The notes under the pieces are model-generated. The model was not told where the DNA came from. It did not search any database and was given only the letters and a program-made list of their open reading frames with translations. 64,000 bases of DNA from Chryseobacterium daecheongense (GTDB taxonomy: Bacteria > Bacteroidota > Bacteroidia > Flavobacteriales > Weeksellaceae), in assembly GCF_003729955.1 (NCBI RefSeq), contig NZ_RJTX01000002.1:558001-622000 (forward strand), written 5' to 3'. Shown piece by piece: positions 7,980 through 16,957 of the stretch (the stretch's first letter is position 1; every line of letters begins with the position of its first letter). The position numbers were made by a program, and so were the translations under genes.

Positions 7980-9311
7980 TTAACAAGGTCTTTCACATCC
8001 CGATTTGGTATAGAAATGCCAGTTGACAGCTGTAGCCATTACGCAACCCACTACCAAAAACCAGAAAAAGAGCCTTGAATCACCTGTCATCATTCTGGAT
8101 TGTGTGATCAAAACATTGAACACAAAAGGTCCGAAAGCGGCCACTGCTGCAGTCCAGCCTATAACTCCGGCTGCTTTTCTCGGAGAATCTGAGAAAATGA
8201 CTGGGAATTGCTTGAACGTTGCTGCATTTCCAATTCCTGTGAAGAAAAAGATGGCTAAAACGATAAATAGGAAACCCTCGAACTGATCGGGAGAAGTAGG
8301 TGTTAAATATCCTCCGAGAATCAATCTGCAAATCAGGATGATCAATGCTATTCCGGTAACTTGTGTAAGTAATGCACCTCCGATCTTATCAGCAACTTTT
8401 CCAAAGATCACTCTGGATGCTGAACCAATAAGCGGTCCGTAAAATGCAAACTGTAGCGGATCAAGGTTTTTGTCTAAAGGAACATACAGGTTTTTGATCA
8501 TCATAGGGAAGGATGCCGAAAACCCTGCAAAAATCCCGAAGGTCATGATATAGGTCATTGTACAGTACAGGGTATGTTTATCCTTGAAGATGTCCAATTG
8601 CTCTTTGAAAGATGCCTTTACCGGAATACTTTTTAATGAGAACCATGCCCAGATTCCAATGATAAATAGTGGAATAACATAGATGAACGCAATATTTTCC
8701 AAGTAGATGGTTTTACCTGTTTCCACAATGATCTCGCCACCTCCCATGAATGAAAAGATACTTAAACTGATCACAAGTGGTGAAAGCAACTGTACCAGGC
8801 TTACTCCAAAATTACCGATTCCAGCCTGAATACCGAGTGCGGTTCCGGCTTCTTTTTTCGGGAAAAATAAGGATGTTGAAGGCATAAAAGATGAAAAGTC
8901 TCCACCACCGATTCCCAACAAGAATCCAATCACCATAAAATAAGTAAAGGATGTCTCAGGATTCATAACGGCAAATCCAAGCATGACCACAGGAATGATC
9001 TTGATGAGTGAACTGACAGAAACTACCTTTCTGGTACCATAGATAGGAATTAGAAATGTATTGACAATTCTTAGAAGCCCTCCCGCTAATCCGGGCATTG
9101 CTCCCATCCAGAATAGCTGGTCATCTGTGAACTGAAAGCCAATGTGAGGAAGTTTGATAACGATGACGCTGTATAAAAACCAGGTCGCGAAAGATAAGGT
9201 GAGAGCCGCAGTTGTAATGGTCAATGTTTTCCATGCTGTTTTTTTGCCGCTGCGTTTCCAGAATTCTTCGTTGGAAGAGTCATAGTTGGTGAGCCAATGT
9301 GAGTCATTCAT
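7980..9311 (-). CDS. narK: nitrate/nitrite MFS transporter, NarK type
   Basis: A 12-helix major-facilitator protein of 443 aa with the nitrate-signature loop GIGGGDFSSFMPSTSLFFPKK followed by GTALGIQAGIGNFGVS. This glycine-rich pattern contacts nitrate in NarK/NarU transporters. It is likely the nitrate/nitrite exchanger of the pair, the second gene of the minus-strand operon, 30 bases behind the other NarK. Its stop is followed at once by the cytochrome c' gene. Assignment of the NarK1 (symport) or NarK2 (antiport) subtype is not certain from sequence alone. Confidence 0.88.
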   Translation of the reverse strand: MNDSHWLTNYDSSNEEFWKRSGKKTAWKTLTITTAALTLSFATWFLYSVIVIKLPHIGFQFTDDQLFWMGAMPGLAGGLLRIVNTFLIPIYGTRKVVSVSSLIKIIPVVMLGFAVMNPETSFTYFMVIGFLLGIGGGDFSSFMPSTSLFFPKKEAGTALGIQAGIGNFGVSLVQLLSPLVISLSIFSFMGGGEIIVETGKTIYLENIAFIYVIPLFIIGIWAWFSLKSIPVKASFKEQLDIFKDKHTLYCTMTYIMTFGIFAGFSASFPMMIKNLYVPLDKNLDPLQFAFYGPLIGSASRVIFGKVADKIGGALLTQVTGIALIILICRLILGGYLTPTSPDQFEGFLFIVLAIFFFTGIGNAATFKQFPVIFSDSPRKAAGVIGWTAAVAAFGPFVFNVLITQSRMMTGDSRLFFWFLVVGCVMATAVNWHFYTKSGCERPC

Positions 9312-9341
9312 CTTTTTAGTTGTTTATTTTTGGGTTTAATG

Positions 9342-10829
9342 TTAATCTTTGTTGCAATTGACATGTTCAATTCTATCCTTAATGTGTGGTGCTTCTTTAT
9401 GTGTCATTTTTTTGATTATTGTATTCATCCAGAAAAGAGATATGGCTGAAACTAGGAACACGAAAATCCATGAGCTGGTCCATAATCCTGAAAAATCTAG
9501 GAGATAACCAAATAAGATAGGTCCAATGAAGCCTCCTAAACCACCGATAAGCCCTACCATTCCACCAACAACACCCACTTCATTCGGAAAGTATTCAGGG
9601 ATATGTTTGTAGACGGCCGCTTTACCGATTCCCCACATAATGCCAATAAGAATGACAAGAATGGAGAAAACCCATATATGTGCTTCAAATTTGATGAGGG
9701 TAACGCCCTGTGCTAAAAGTTGTTTTTTCTGTACTTTTTCATTGTGTTTTACCAAAACTTCCTGCCATGAAAATGATTTGGGTAATACAGAGGTTTGCTG
9801 AGGTATTTCAGGTTTTGAACTGATGCTGAATTCTCCGTTATCAAGAATAATCTTATCTTTTTCAATGGATTGAACTGTTCCTGTTTTTTTTGCAGTGATT
9901 CCTTTTCCCGGTGTCAAAATCTCCATTTTAGGAAGCATCAATAATCCGCTTAAGACCAGAGAAGAATAGAGTACCCAGTACATGACTTTTCTGGCCCCGA
10001 ATTTATCTGAGAGATAGCCTCCAAATGCACGGATCACACCGCTCGGTAAACTGAATGCGGAAGTAAGAAGTCCTGCTAAAACCAATGAAGTTTGGTAAAC
10101 ACTTACATAATAAGGCAATAACCATTGTGAGAAAGCAACAAACAGGCCGAATACCAGAAAATAATACAGACCGAATCGCCAAACCCTGATTTTGCTTAAA
10201 GGATTAAGAAGCTGTTTTACTGATTTGTTCTGAACTGCTGCTTTTTTATTTTCAACAAAAAACAGGAATATAAATCCGATGATCGTTAACGTAATTCCGT
10301 AGATGATGGGAAGCATTCTCCATCCGTTTTCCGGATCATCAGCAGATAGATAATTGAGCAGAGTAGGAGCAAAAAATGTAGTAAGAGCAGCTCCTGCATT
10401 TCCCATTCCGAATATTCCCAATGCACGTCCCTGCCATTCTTTCGGGTACCAAGCAGAAGTGAAGGCAATACCTACGGCAAATGCTGTGCCCACCATTCCG
10501 AATAGGACACTTAATAACAAATAGATCCAATAAGAATCTGCAAAATATAATAAAAATAAAGGTATGCTGCAAAGTAAAAGTAAAGTTGAGAATACAGGTT
10601 TTCCTCCATATTTATCTGTTAAAATCCCTAAGGGAAGTCTCATGATAGAGCCTGAAAGAATAGGGATTCCCAAAAGCCAGCCTGTTTCTACCACAGACCA
10701 GTTGAAAATATTGTTGTCAACAAGATAAGTAACTAAAACACCGTTTAAAGTCCAACAGGCAAAACAGATCGTAAATGCCAAAGTATTCAGAAACAGAATT
10801 CTGTGGGCGGAAGATAAATTTGCGTTCAT
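9342..10829 (-). CDS. second NarK-type MFS nitrate transporter with an inserted soluble domain
   Basis: This 495-aa MFS protein shows the nitrate-transporter pattern WYPKEWQGRALGIFGMGNAGAALT (from 127) and a second glycine-rich helix GVVGGMVGLIGGLGGFIG (from 419). About 80 extra residues (302-383) interrupt the loop after the eighth helix. They begin near GTVQSIEKDKIILDNGE and end near EVLVKHNEKVQKKQLLAQG. The segment is soluble, strand-rich and looks like a barrel-sandwich (lipoyl/HlyD-like) module. The gene is first in its operon, transcribed away from norC across a shared regulatory region. Confidence 0.85.
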   Translation of the reverse strand: MNANLSSAHRILFLNTLAFTICFACWTLNGVLVTYLVDNNIFNWSVVETGWLLGIPILSGSIMRLPLGILTDKYGGKPVFSTLLLLCSIPLFLLYFADSYWIYLLLSVLFGMVGTAFAVGIAFTSAWYPKEWQGRALGIFGMGNAGAALTTFFAPTLLNYLSADDPENGWRMLPIIYGITLTIIGFIFLFFVENKKAAVQNKSVKQLLNPLSKIRVWRFGLYYFLVFGLFVAFSQWLLPYYVSVYQTSLVLAGLLTSAFSLPSGVIRAFGGYLSDKFGARKVMYWVLYSSLVLSGLLMLPKMEILTPGKGITAKKTGTVQSIEKDKIILDNGEFSISSKPEIPQQTSVLPKSFSWQEVLVKHNEKVQKKQLLAQGVTLIKFEAHIWVFSILVILIGIMWGIGKAAVYKHIPEYFPNEVGVVGGMVGLIGGLGGFIGPILFGYLLDFSGLWTSSWIFVFLVSAISLFWMNTIIKKMTHKEAPHIKDRIEHVNCNKD

Positions 10830-10878
10830 TGTTTCGGTTTTTTTTAATAATCTAGTTTACTTGCACAAAGATATTATA

Positions 10879-10900
10879 AATAAGACATTTTTGTCTTATT
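10879..10900. promoter_or_regulatory. perfect inverted repeat in the narK/norC divergent promoter region
   Basis: AATAAGAC and GTCTTATT form a perfect 8-base inverted repeat around ATTTTT. It lies between the divergently transcribed narK (start 10829) and norC (start 11187). It overlaps the putative -33 box of the norC promoter and sits just upstream of a minus-strand TATCTTTG box (10873-10866). This is the position expected of a repressor or activator site. The nearby Rrf2 protein is the natural candidate, and a Crp/Fnr-type protein is less likely because the repeat is not of the TTGA...TCAA kind. Confidence 0.6.
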
Positions 10901-10922
10901 ATAGATTTTTTTTCTATTTTTG
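10890..10922 (+). promoter_or_regulatory. predicted norC promoter (Bacteroidetes type)
   Basis: TTTG at 10890-10893 and TATTTTTG at 10915-10922 match the Bacteroidetes -33 TTTG and -7 TAnnTTTG boxes with a 21-base spacer. The resulting leader to norC would be about 260 bases, longer than usual. A 45-codon in-frame extension upstream of the norC ATG lies in this leader but shows no protein-like composition. Confidence 0.5.
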
Positions 10923-11186
10923 TGTCATAAATCATGTTATTCTATACATAAAGCGATCAATGGAGTATATGATTCGAGGTTGTATTATCATCATTTCAAG
11001 TAATTAAAATATTCATTATGAGGAGTATTACGCGGATGGAAATTATCCTATATGTTCAGAAGCAGAAAAAAAGTACACATTTTTACTCAGCCTTATTCCG
11101 GCAGATCCCGGCTCCTAACGTCCCCAATAGGAAGAATGTTTTATTTGGAGATCACTACAGACTTAGATTCATACAACATAATATCA

Positions 11187-11621
11187 ATGAAGATGAATAA
11201 ATACTACGCGGGCATCTTTCTTTTCATGGTTTTCATCTACGCATTCTACAATAGAGAAATTTATACTGAAAAGGCAGATTACGGTGATTTTAAGCTTTCA
11301 GAAAAAGCCTTGAACGGTGAGAGACTGTGGCTGGAAAATAATTGTAATGCTTGTCATCAACTGTATGGTCTGGGGGGATATTTAGGCCCGGATCTTACTA
11401 ATGTTACGTCCAGGCCTGATAAAAGTGATGAATATCTAAAGGTAATGATGATCAGCGGGATCAAATCCATGCCCAAATTCGATTTTTCGCCTGATCAGCA
11501 GGACCAGATCCTACAATTTTTAAAAGAAGTTGATAGAACGGGGTATTATCCAACACAGAATGCTGTGATCAATTATGGCGGATGGGTAGACTATCCACAA
11601 AAAGTAAAAAATGAAAAATAA
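11187..11621 (+). CDS. norC: NorC-like membrane-anchored cytochrome c
   Basis: From ATG 11187 the 144-aa protein has one N-terminal membrane anchor (YYAGIFLFMVFIYAFY). A class I cytochrome c domain follows with haem site CNACH, the GLGGYLGPDLTNV loop and the distal methionine in IKSMPKFDFS. The spacing and the C-terminal SPDQQDQILQFLKEVD pattern are those of NorC, which feeds electrons to the catalytic subunit NorB. The frame extends 45 codons upstream, but the sequence there is not protein-like. The gene overlaps norB by 11 bases. Confidence 0.85.
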   Translation: MKMNKYYAGIFLFMVFIYAFYNREIYTEKADYGDFKLSEKALNGERLWLENNCNACHQLYGLGGYLGPDLTNVTSRPDKSDEYLKVMMISGIKSMPKFDFSPDQQDQILQFLKEVDRTGYYPTQNAVINYGGWVDYPQKVKNEK

Positions 11622-13005
11622 CGCTTATCCTTTCTATTATATACTGATCGGGCTGCTGAGCCTGGTACTGTGTCTTTTTGTTGGTTTTTTATCTGGTGTA
11701 CAGTATGCGGTTCCGGATTTTGCTAAAACCATATTTCCATTTACTGTTCTTCGGCCGTTACATACTCTTTTTGCCCTTTCATGGATCTTTATGACAGCTA
11801 TTGGCGGGATCATGTGGTATATCCAGAATGATAAGACAAGCTCAGGGATTATGAAGTGGCAATTTTGGGTCTTTACATTTACGGGTATATTGATAGCGGC
11901 TTGTTATATATTCAAGAAATTTGAAGGAAAAGAATACCTTGAATTTCCTCATGGTTTCTATGTACCTATTCTTTTAGGATGGATCTTGTTCGGAATTTAT
12001 TATTTTCGTGTGATGTGGCGTACTTTTTCCCGTTGGCCTGTATATTACTGGATGTGGGGAACGGGAATCGTATTGATGATTTTTCATTTTACAGAAGCTC
12101 ACCTCTGGATCTTGCCTTACTTCAGAGAACACTATACTCAAAACCTTACGATGCAGTGGAAAGCAGGCGGTGCCTATGTAGGGGCATGGAATATGTTGGT
12201 ATACGGTACCTCTATGTATGTAATGGAAAGAAACAGTGGAAAGTCAGGTTACAGCCATTCAAAAACGGGATTCTTTTTTTTCTTCCTCGGTCTTATTAAT
12301 GTGATGTTCAATTGGGCACATCACATTTATCCCGTTCCGAATGCAGAATGGATCCGTTATTTAGCATATATCATCAGTATGACGGAATGGATCATCCTGC
12401 TAAGAATCATCTATCTTTGGAAAAAAGATATTCCGGCACAAAGTAAGAAACAGTTTTCAGTATCTTACCGTATGCTGATGTTATCAGAGTTATGGATCTT
12501 TCTGAACCTGTTTTTAGCATTGTTGATTTCCATTCCTGCCATTAATCTTTTTACACATGGAACACACATTACGGTGGCTCATTCTATGGGAACTATCATC
12601 GGGATTAATACCACTATTCTGTTGTCTTCTGTAAGTTTTATCCTGGAAATTGTAAAAGGAATGAGACCAAAAGTTAAAAAGACTATTTTTCTGGGAAGCC
12701 GGATCTTTAATGCTTCATTCTTAGGATTTTGGCTTATATTGCTGGTGATGGGAGTTAAACGTTCAAAATGGATTTACTTTTCAGAGCAGATCTCTTTTGG
12801 TATGTTTCAGGATTCTATGCAAGTTTTACATATTATATTTGGCTTATTTGGAACTGGCTTAATCATAGGGATTTGTATTATAATCTATCCAATGATCAAC
12901 CACACCATTGCTATACTCGTTAGGTATAAGACGAAAACTGCACAACAAAGAAGACTAGATGCTTTTAACCACCTGGGCAATGAGTCAATAAGGAAGAGAG
13001 ATTGA
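11611..13005 (+). CDS. norB: NorB-like nitric oxide reductase subunit with altered metal ligands
   Basis: The 464-aa, 12-helix protein aligns with cytochrome-c-dependent NorB at its N-terminus (GVQYAVPDF; RPLHTLFALSW with low-spin haem His51), at the His-His pair (NWAHHIYP, 237-238) and at THGTHITVAHSMG. By eye, the helix that carries a non-haem-iron His and Glu in Pseudomonas NorB reads WKAGGAYVGAWNM, giving Gly186 and Val190 at those places. The second low-spin haem His is Met326. Glu259 is kept. It belongs to a divergent Bacteroidetes NorB-like group. Pairing with NorC supports a role in NO reduction, but the chemistry is uncertain. Confidence 0.75.
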   Translation: MKNNAYPFYYILIGLLSLVLCLFVGFLSGVQYAVPDFAKTIFPFTVLRPLHTLFALSWIFMTAIGGIMWYIQNDKTSSGIMKWQFWVFTFTGILIAACYIFKKFEGKEYLEFPHGFYVPILLGWILFGIYYFRVMWRTFSRWPVYYWMWGTGIVLMIFHFTEAHLWILPYFREHYTQNLTMQWKAGGAYVGAWNMLVYGTSMYVMERNSGKSGYSHSKTGFFFFFLGLINVMFNWAHHIYPVPNAEWIRYLAYIISMTEWIILLRIIYLWKKDIPAQSKKQFSVSYRMLMLSELWIFLNLFLALLISIPAINLFTHGTHITVAHSMGTIIGINTTILLSSVSFILEIVKGMRPKVKKTIFLGSRIFNASFLGFWLILLVMGVKRSKWIYFSEQISFGMFQDSMQVLHIIFGLFGTGLIIGICIIIYPMINHTIAILVRYKTKTAQQRRLDAFNHLGNESIRKRD

Positions 13006-13037
13006 AAAGTTTTAATGATGGCTGCTTCAGACAAAAT

Positions 13038-14048
13038 TTATAGGCGATTTTCGTTTTCTCGCAGATAGTATATTGCCTCTTTTACTGCTTGCACTGGATT
13101 TTTAGGATCAAAACCAAGTTCTGTCCGGGCTTTTGAAATATCAAAATTTTGCTGAAGTCCCGAAAACATGGCAATGTCTTTATTAGTAAGCAATGGTGCT
13201 TTTGATGTAATTTTGCTTACTATTTCCATTAGCCATGCAATTGCGAAAAGTATGGGTTTAGGAACAGCAGTGGGTAATTTAATGTTCAGTTCAGGCAAAA
13301 GTTCTTGAGCAATTTTGGTTGTTTCTTTAATCGACATACATTGTTCGTTTGCTAAAATGTAGCGTTCGCCGGCTCTGCCTTTTGTTGCTGCGAGGTAGCA
13401 TCCTTCGGCAACGTCTTTTACATCAATCCAATTAAGAGTGATATTGGTTTCTATAGGGATTTGTTTTTTCAAAATCAGGTTAATGATATTGTAAGATACA
13501 TTTAGCGGTGCAAATGATTCACTACCAATCATGGCAGACGGCAATACGGCAACCAGTTCTATATTGTGTTTTTTGGCTAGGTTAAAGGCCATTTTTTCAC
13601 CGTCGTTTTTTGAGTTATAATACATATCCCTGCGATCGGGATTGTAACCGTTGCTTTCTTTTGTCGGAAGTTTGGTGTAGTTCAACGCAGCAATAGAACT
13701 TACATAAACAATGCGTTTTACGCCAGCTTGTGCAGCAGCTTCTATCTGAAGGCGGGTTCCTTCTATATTGACATCATAGATTTCCTTTTTAGGGTCTTTG
13801 GCCCAAAGTTTAAAAGCAGCACCGACCGCATAAAATGTTTGTATACCTTGCAATGCAGTGGTCAGAGATTGCATGTTTGTTATATCGGCTTGTACCACCT
13901 CGCACTCCAGCCCTGCAAAAGGTGCCGTATTTTTGATGTTGCGGACAGCCGCACGCACGGGAACGCCTTTTTTTATCAGCAGTCTCACAAGGTTATTTCC
14001 CAGATGCCCATTTGCACCTGTTACTAAAGCCAAACTTTTCTGTACCAT
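13038..14048 (-). CDS. NAD(P)-dependent reductase, extended SDR (dihydroflavonol-reductase-like)
   Basis: Starting at ATG 14048 (336 aa), the N-terminus carries the Rossmann glycine motif TGANGHLGNNLV. Next come NIEGTRLQIEAAAQAGVKR, the catalytic serine strand YVSSIAAL and the active-site YxxxK in YYNSKNDGEK. These are the marks of extended short-chain reductases that act on sugar nucleotides, sterols or flavonols. The substrate cannot be told. A start 13 codons earlier would add an unrelated hydrophobic stretch. A Crp/Fnr-like gene lies 131 bases upstream on the same strand and may control it. Confidence 0.8.
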   Translation of the reverse strand: MVQKSLALVTGANGHLGNNLVRLLIKKGVPVRAAVRNIKNTAPFAGLECEVVQADITNMQSLTTALQGIQTFYAVGAAFKLWAKDPKKEIYDVNIEGTRLQIEAAAQAGVKRIVYVSSIAALNYTKLPTKESNGYNPDRRDMYYNSKNDGEKMAFNLAKKHNIELVAVLPSAMIGSESFAPLNVSYNIINLILKKQIPIETNITLNWIDVKDVAEGCYLAATKGRAGERYILANEQCMSIKETTKIAQELLPELNIKLPTAVPKPILFAIAWLMEIVSKITSKAPLLTNKDIAMFSGLQQNFDISKARTELGFDPKNPVQAVKEAIYYLRENENRL

Positions 14049-14179
14049 AATTTTTAATTGTTTAATATATGAGACAAAATTCGGCAAAGCTTTTCTAGGT
14101 ATACTTCACAAATGTTACTTAATGTCAATTGTGATTAAAATTTTTAATGCTACAAATTTGTCATGTTTATCACTTAAGT

Positions 14180-14749
14180 TTATAAATGTGATTCCTTTCT
14201 TATTCGGCTTAGACTCTTAGGGTCCATGCCAAGAAATGAAGCGATATATTGTAATGGGACATTCTGTAAAATATGCGGATAATCTTTTATAAATTTCCGG
14301 TATCGTTCTTTACCACTTAATGTCGCCAGTTCTTTTGATCTATTATCATTATAGACAAGCGATTGCTGAAAAACTGAAATGCTAAAGTTTTTAAAAAGGG
14401 TACTCTTTTCGGTCAATATATCCAGATTATTTTTGCTAATTCTCAACAGCTTACATTCTGTAATACATTCCAAATTTTCATTGGATTTTGTCTGATTAAT
14501 AAAATTAAAGTATGAGGTGATAAATCCAGGTGGACAGTTGATATGAGTGGTTACTTCATCTCCATAATCATTGTAGTGAAAAAGTCGTAGGTATCCCGAA
14601 ACTACAAAGTACAAATACTTTGGTATCATGCCTTCTTCTTCAATCACTCGGTTTTTAGGAAAGAGTGTGGGCTCAAAATATTGTAAACACCATTTTCTCT
14701 CAGATGGCGGTATAACCGGTGAGATTAGTTTGAGTAATTTTTCATGCAT
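14180..14749 (-). CDS. Crp/Fnr-family transcriptional regulator
   Basis: The 189-aa protein has an N-terminal cyclic-nucleotide-binding beta-roll (LFPKNRVIEEEGMIPKYLYFVVSGYLRLF) and a C-terminal winged helix (VPLQYIASFLGMDPKSLSRIRK). The central cAMP-contact signature is not conserved and no cysteine cluster for Fe-S binding is evident. Such short Bacteroidetes members usually respond to unknown signals. It lies just upstream of the SDR reductase gene on the same strand and probably controls it. Confidence 0.85.
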   Translation of the reverse strand: MHEKLLKLISPVIPPSERKWCLQYFEPTLFPKNRVIEEEGMIPKYLYFVVSGYLRLFHYNDYGDEVTTHINCPPGFITSYFNFINQTKSNENLECITECKLLRISKNNLDILTEKSTLFKNFSISVFQQSLVYNDNRSKELATLSGKERYRKFIKDYPHILQNVPLQYIASFLGMDPKSLSRIRKESHL

Positions 14750-14823
14750 TTTACAAAATTAGAGAATCATTTTTAGATATTATTTTTGGATGATGTTTTC
14801 ATTCATCAAATTAGTGAATGTTG

Positions 14824-15558
14824 TTATTTCTTAGTCAAATCCAAATAATGGTATAAAGAAATTATTAAAGTATGATTATTTTCTATGCGGTTTTTCGTTA
14901 AATAAATGCGATGGTTTAAATATCCTAGGCCTAGCGTAAGCGATTTGTCCAGGAAAATATCCGCTCCTCCATAAAGCCTGTTTTGTGCCAGATACTGATT
15001 CACCAATTGTTTGTCTGTATTCAATATCATCTGCTCATAAAAAGAGAGACCTATCAAAGATTGGTTCTGTTGTTTCCACACGGGAAATTTTACGCCCGTC
15101 TGTAATCGAATGCGGTGAGTTACATCAGTATTCAGAAAGCGATGTTCCGCTCTTACACTAGTACTTAGCTTGAATTTGCCTAACACAAAATCATGTTTTA
15201 ATTCTTCATAAATCCGATGTTCCGTACGCTTTTTTGAAATAGGAAATTCTCCGTAAGGATAAAGGATTATCCATTCGTAACCCGCAGCAATTTTCCAATG
15301 CCTGTTAAACTCATAGTCGGCTCCTATTTTTAGTTTTGATTGTTGCCAGTTTCTAACGAAATCATTCCTATTCCACGAATACATTGTCTGCACGTTAATG
15401 CGGGGCAGTATCTTATACGTTCCTGTGTAATACCACCACGAATTAAACTCATTGACCGTTTGTGCGCAGACAGGCAAAGAGGATAAAAATAATACCAGAG
15501 TGAACGTTCTCAAAAAAGGGATAGCAATAGCGTGCAATAATGAGATTTTTGAAATCAT
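14824..15558 (-). CDS. DUF2490 family outer-membrane protein
   Basis: A signal sequence ending in VCAQTV is followed by a strand-rich protein with aromatic pairs (FNSWWYYTGTYKI, RNWQQSKLKIGADYEF, IRLQTGVKFPV), typical of the DUF2490 beta-barrel family of Bacteroidetes. The mature size of about 215 aa fits a ten-strand barrel. It is the third gene of a minus-strand run after DUF2938 and the MFS transporter, eight bases behind the transporter. This may give an outer-membrane route to the same export system. No substrate is known. Confidence 0.7.
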   Translation of the reverse strand: MISKISLLHAIAIPFLRTFTLVLFLSSLPVCAQTVNEFNSWWYYTGTYKILPRINVQTMYSWNRNDFVRNWQQSKLKIGADYEFNRHWKIAAGYEWIILYPYGEFPISKKRTEHRIYEELKHDFVLGKFKLSTSVRAEHRFLNTDVTHRIRLQTGVKFPVWKQQNQSLIGLSFYEQMILNTDKQLVNQYLAQNRLYGGADIFLDKSLTLGLGYLNHRIYLTKNRIENNHTLIISLYHYLDLTKK

Positions 15559-15565
15559 TTTCTAT

Positions 15566-16945
15566 TTACTTTTTATTTAACTTATATTTATGGACAAGAC
15601 TTTTCAGGATTAACGGTATCAGAAGGAAAGCAACAAAAAGAAAGGTTATCTGAAGTCCGAAAAACATTCTTTCGGATTGACTCGCTGCTTCGGGTGCGGA
15701 TTCTGTAGCCTTCATAAATAATGTGCCCATTAGCGAAGCTCCTGTAATAAGCCCGATATTACGGGATAAATTCAGAATACCAGAAACAGCACCTGTCTGC
15801 TTTTCACCTACTGTTGACATTATAGAAGTATTATTGGCTGCCTGAAACAGTTGATATCCCGGAGTTAGCAGGATGATTCCGATAACATATCCTACCCATC
15901 CAAAAATACCGGGCAGTAAGGCTAAACATAGTGTCCCGGCAAGCAATATAATCAAGCTTGTATTCATAGTAAGCTCAGTACCAATATTATCTACGATCTT
16001 CCCAGAAGGAATGCCAGTGAAAATGGAAATCATCGGGCCTATGGACATTATTCCACCTACTACGTCATTACTGAACCCTAAACCTGACGCAAGGAAAAAA
16101 GGACCGACAATCAGCGTAGTCATCATCAAGCATGAAACAATTAAATTTCTCAGTAATGAACTTATCAGGAGTTTATTTTTAGTGATACTGACATCTATCA
16201 GGCGATGTGTTCTGCGCTTCTGTACCAAGAAAAAAAGCATTCCCAAAAGAAGTGAAACCAGAAATAACAGAAGTGTGTATATATTGAAACTTTCTTTACT
16301 GATGGTCATTGCTAATGCATAGGTTCCTACCGTAAACGAGAGCAGTAGCATATCGGCAAAATGTATTTGTCCAGATCTGTATATAGGCTCTTCTTTTGTG
16401 AGAAAACGTTTTGCCAGAAAAAAAACTGTTATTCCCAAAAAAGTAAGCAGTAGAAAAATAGACGGCCATCCAAAATGGGATAACAGTAATCCTCCTGCTG
16501 AAGGTCCTATTGCAGTTCCGATGGCAGACATTGTACCCAGAATCCCCATAGCAGTTCCAGTTCTCTCCTTTGCTATATTCCTTTTAACCATTGCCATACT
16601 TACCGTCAACAATATAGCAGCTCCTACTCCCTGAATTGCCCTCATAACAATTAATAACCAAATATTAGACACATACGCCGACGCTAATGAAGAAAGCGTA
16701 AATACAACGATTCCGAAAAGTAACGTTTTTTCATGACCATGTTGATCTGCCAACTTGCCTGCAATGGCAACAAATGCAGTAATAGTAAGCAGGTAAGCAA
16801 TAACAACCCATTGAATGGCCTGGAAGCTCGCCGCAAAAAAAGCAGTTAATGAAGGAAGTGCAATATTAACAATGCTGGTTCCCAAGGAGGCTAGCAATAT
16901 GCATAGTGAAATTGTCGTTAACAATCCTTTATCAGTGTATTTCAT
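15566..16945 (-). CDS. MFS drug:H+ antiporter, DHA2 (14-helix EmrB/QacA) type
   Basis: The 459-aa protein has about 14 predicted helices. It shows the drug-antiporter motif GKLADQHGHEKTLLFGI after helix 2 and the motif C-like GTAIGPSAGGLL in helix 5. This is the layout of the DHA2 family that exports lipophilic cations and other toxic compounds. The gene lies between DUF2938 and DUF2490, all on the minus strand with short gaps, downstream of an AraC regulator. This suggests an inducible efflux unit. The substrate is not predictable. Confidence 0.85.
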   Translation of the reverse strand: MKYTDKGLLTTISLCILLASLGTSIVNIALPSLTAFFAASFQAIQWVVIAYLLTITAFVAIAGKLADQHGHEKTLLFGIVVFTLSSLASAYVSNIWLLIVMRAIQGVGAAILLTVSMAMVKRNIAKERTGTAMGILGTMSAIGTAIGPSAGGLLLSHFGWPSIFLLLTFLGITVFFLAKRFLTKEEPIYRSGQIHFADMLLLSFTVGTYALAMTISKESFNIYTLLLFLVSLLLGMLFFLVQKRRTHRLIDVSITKNKLLISSLLRNLIVSCLMMTTLIVGPFFLASGLGFSNDVVGGIMSIGPMISIFTGIPSGKIVDNIGTELTMNTSLIILLAGTLCLALLPGIFGWVGYVIGIILLTPGYQLFQAANNTSIMSTVGEKQTGAVSGILNLSRNIGLITGASLMGTLFMKATESAPEAASQSERMFFGLQITFLFVAFLLIPLILKSLVHKYKLNKK

Positions 16946-16957
16946 ATTCGGTATTTT

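Noticed and set aside
11018..11200. 60-aa frame in the norC leader
   Set aside because: It overlaps the norC upstream frame in another frame, has no protein-like pattern and no homology cue; the region reads as a promoter/leader.
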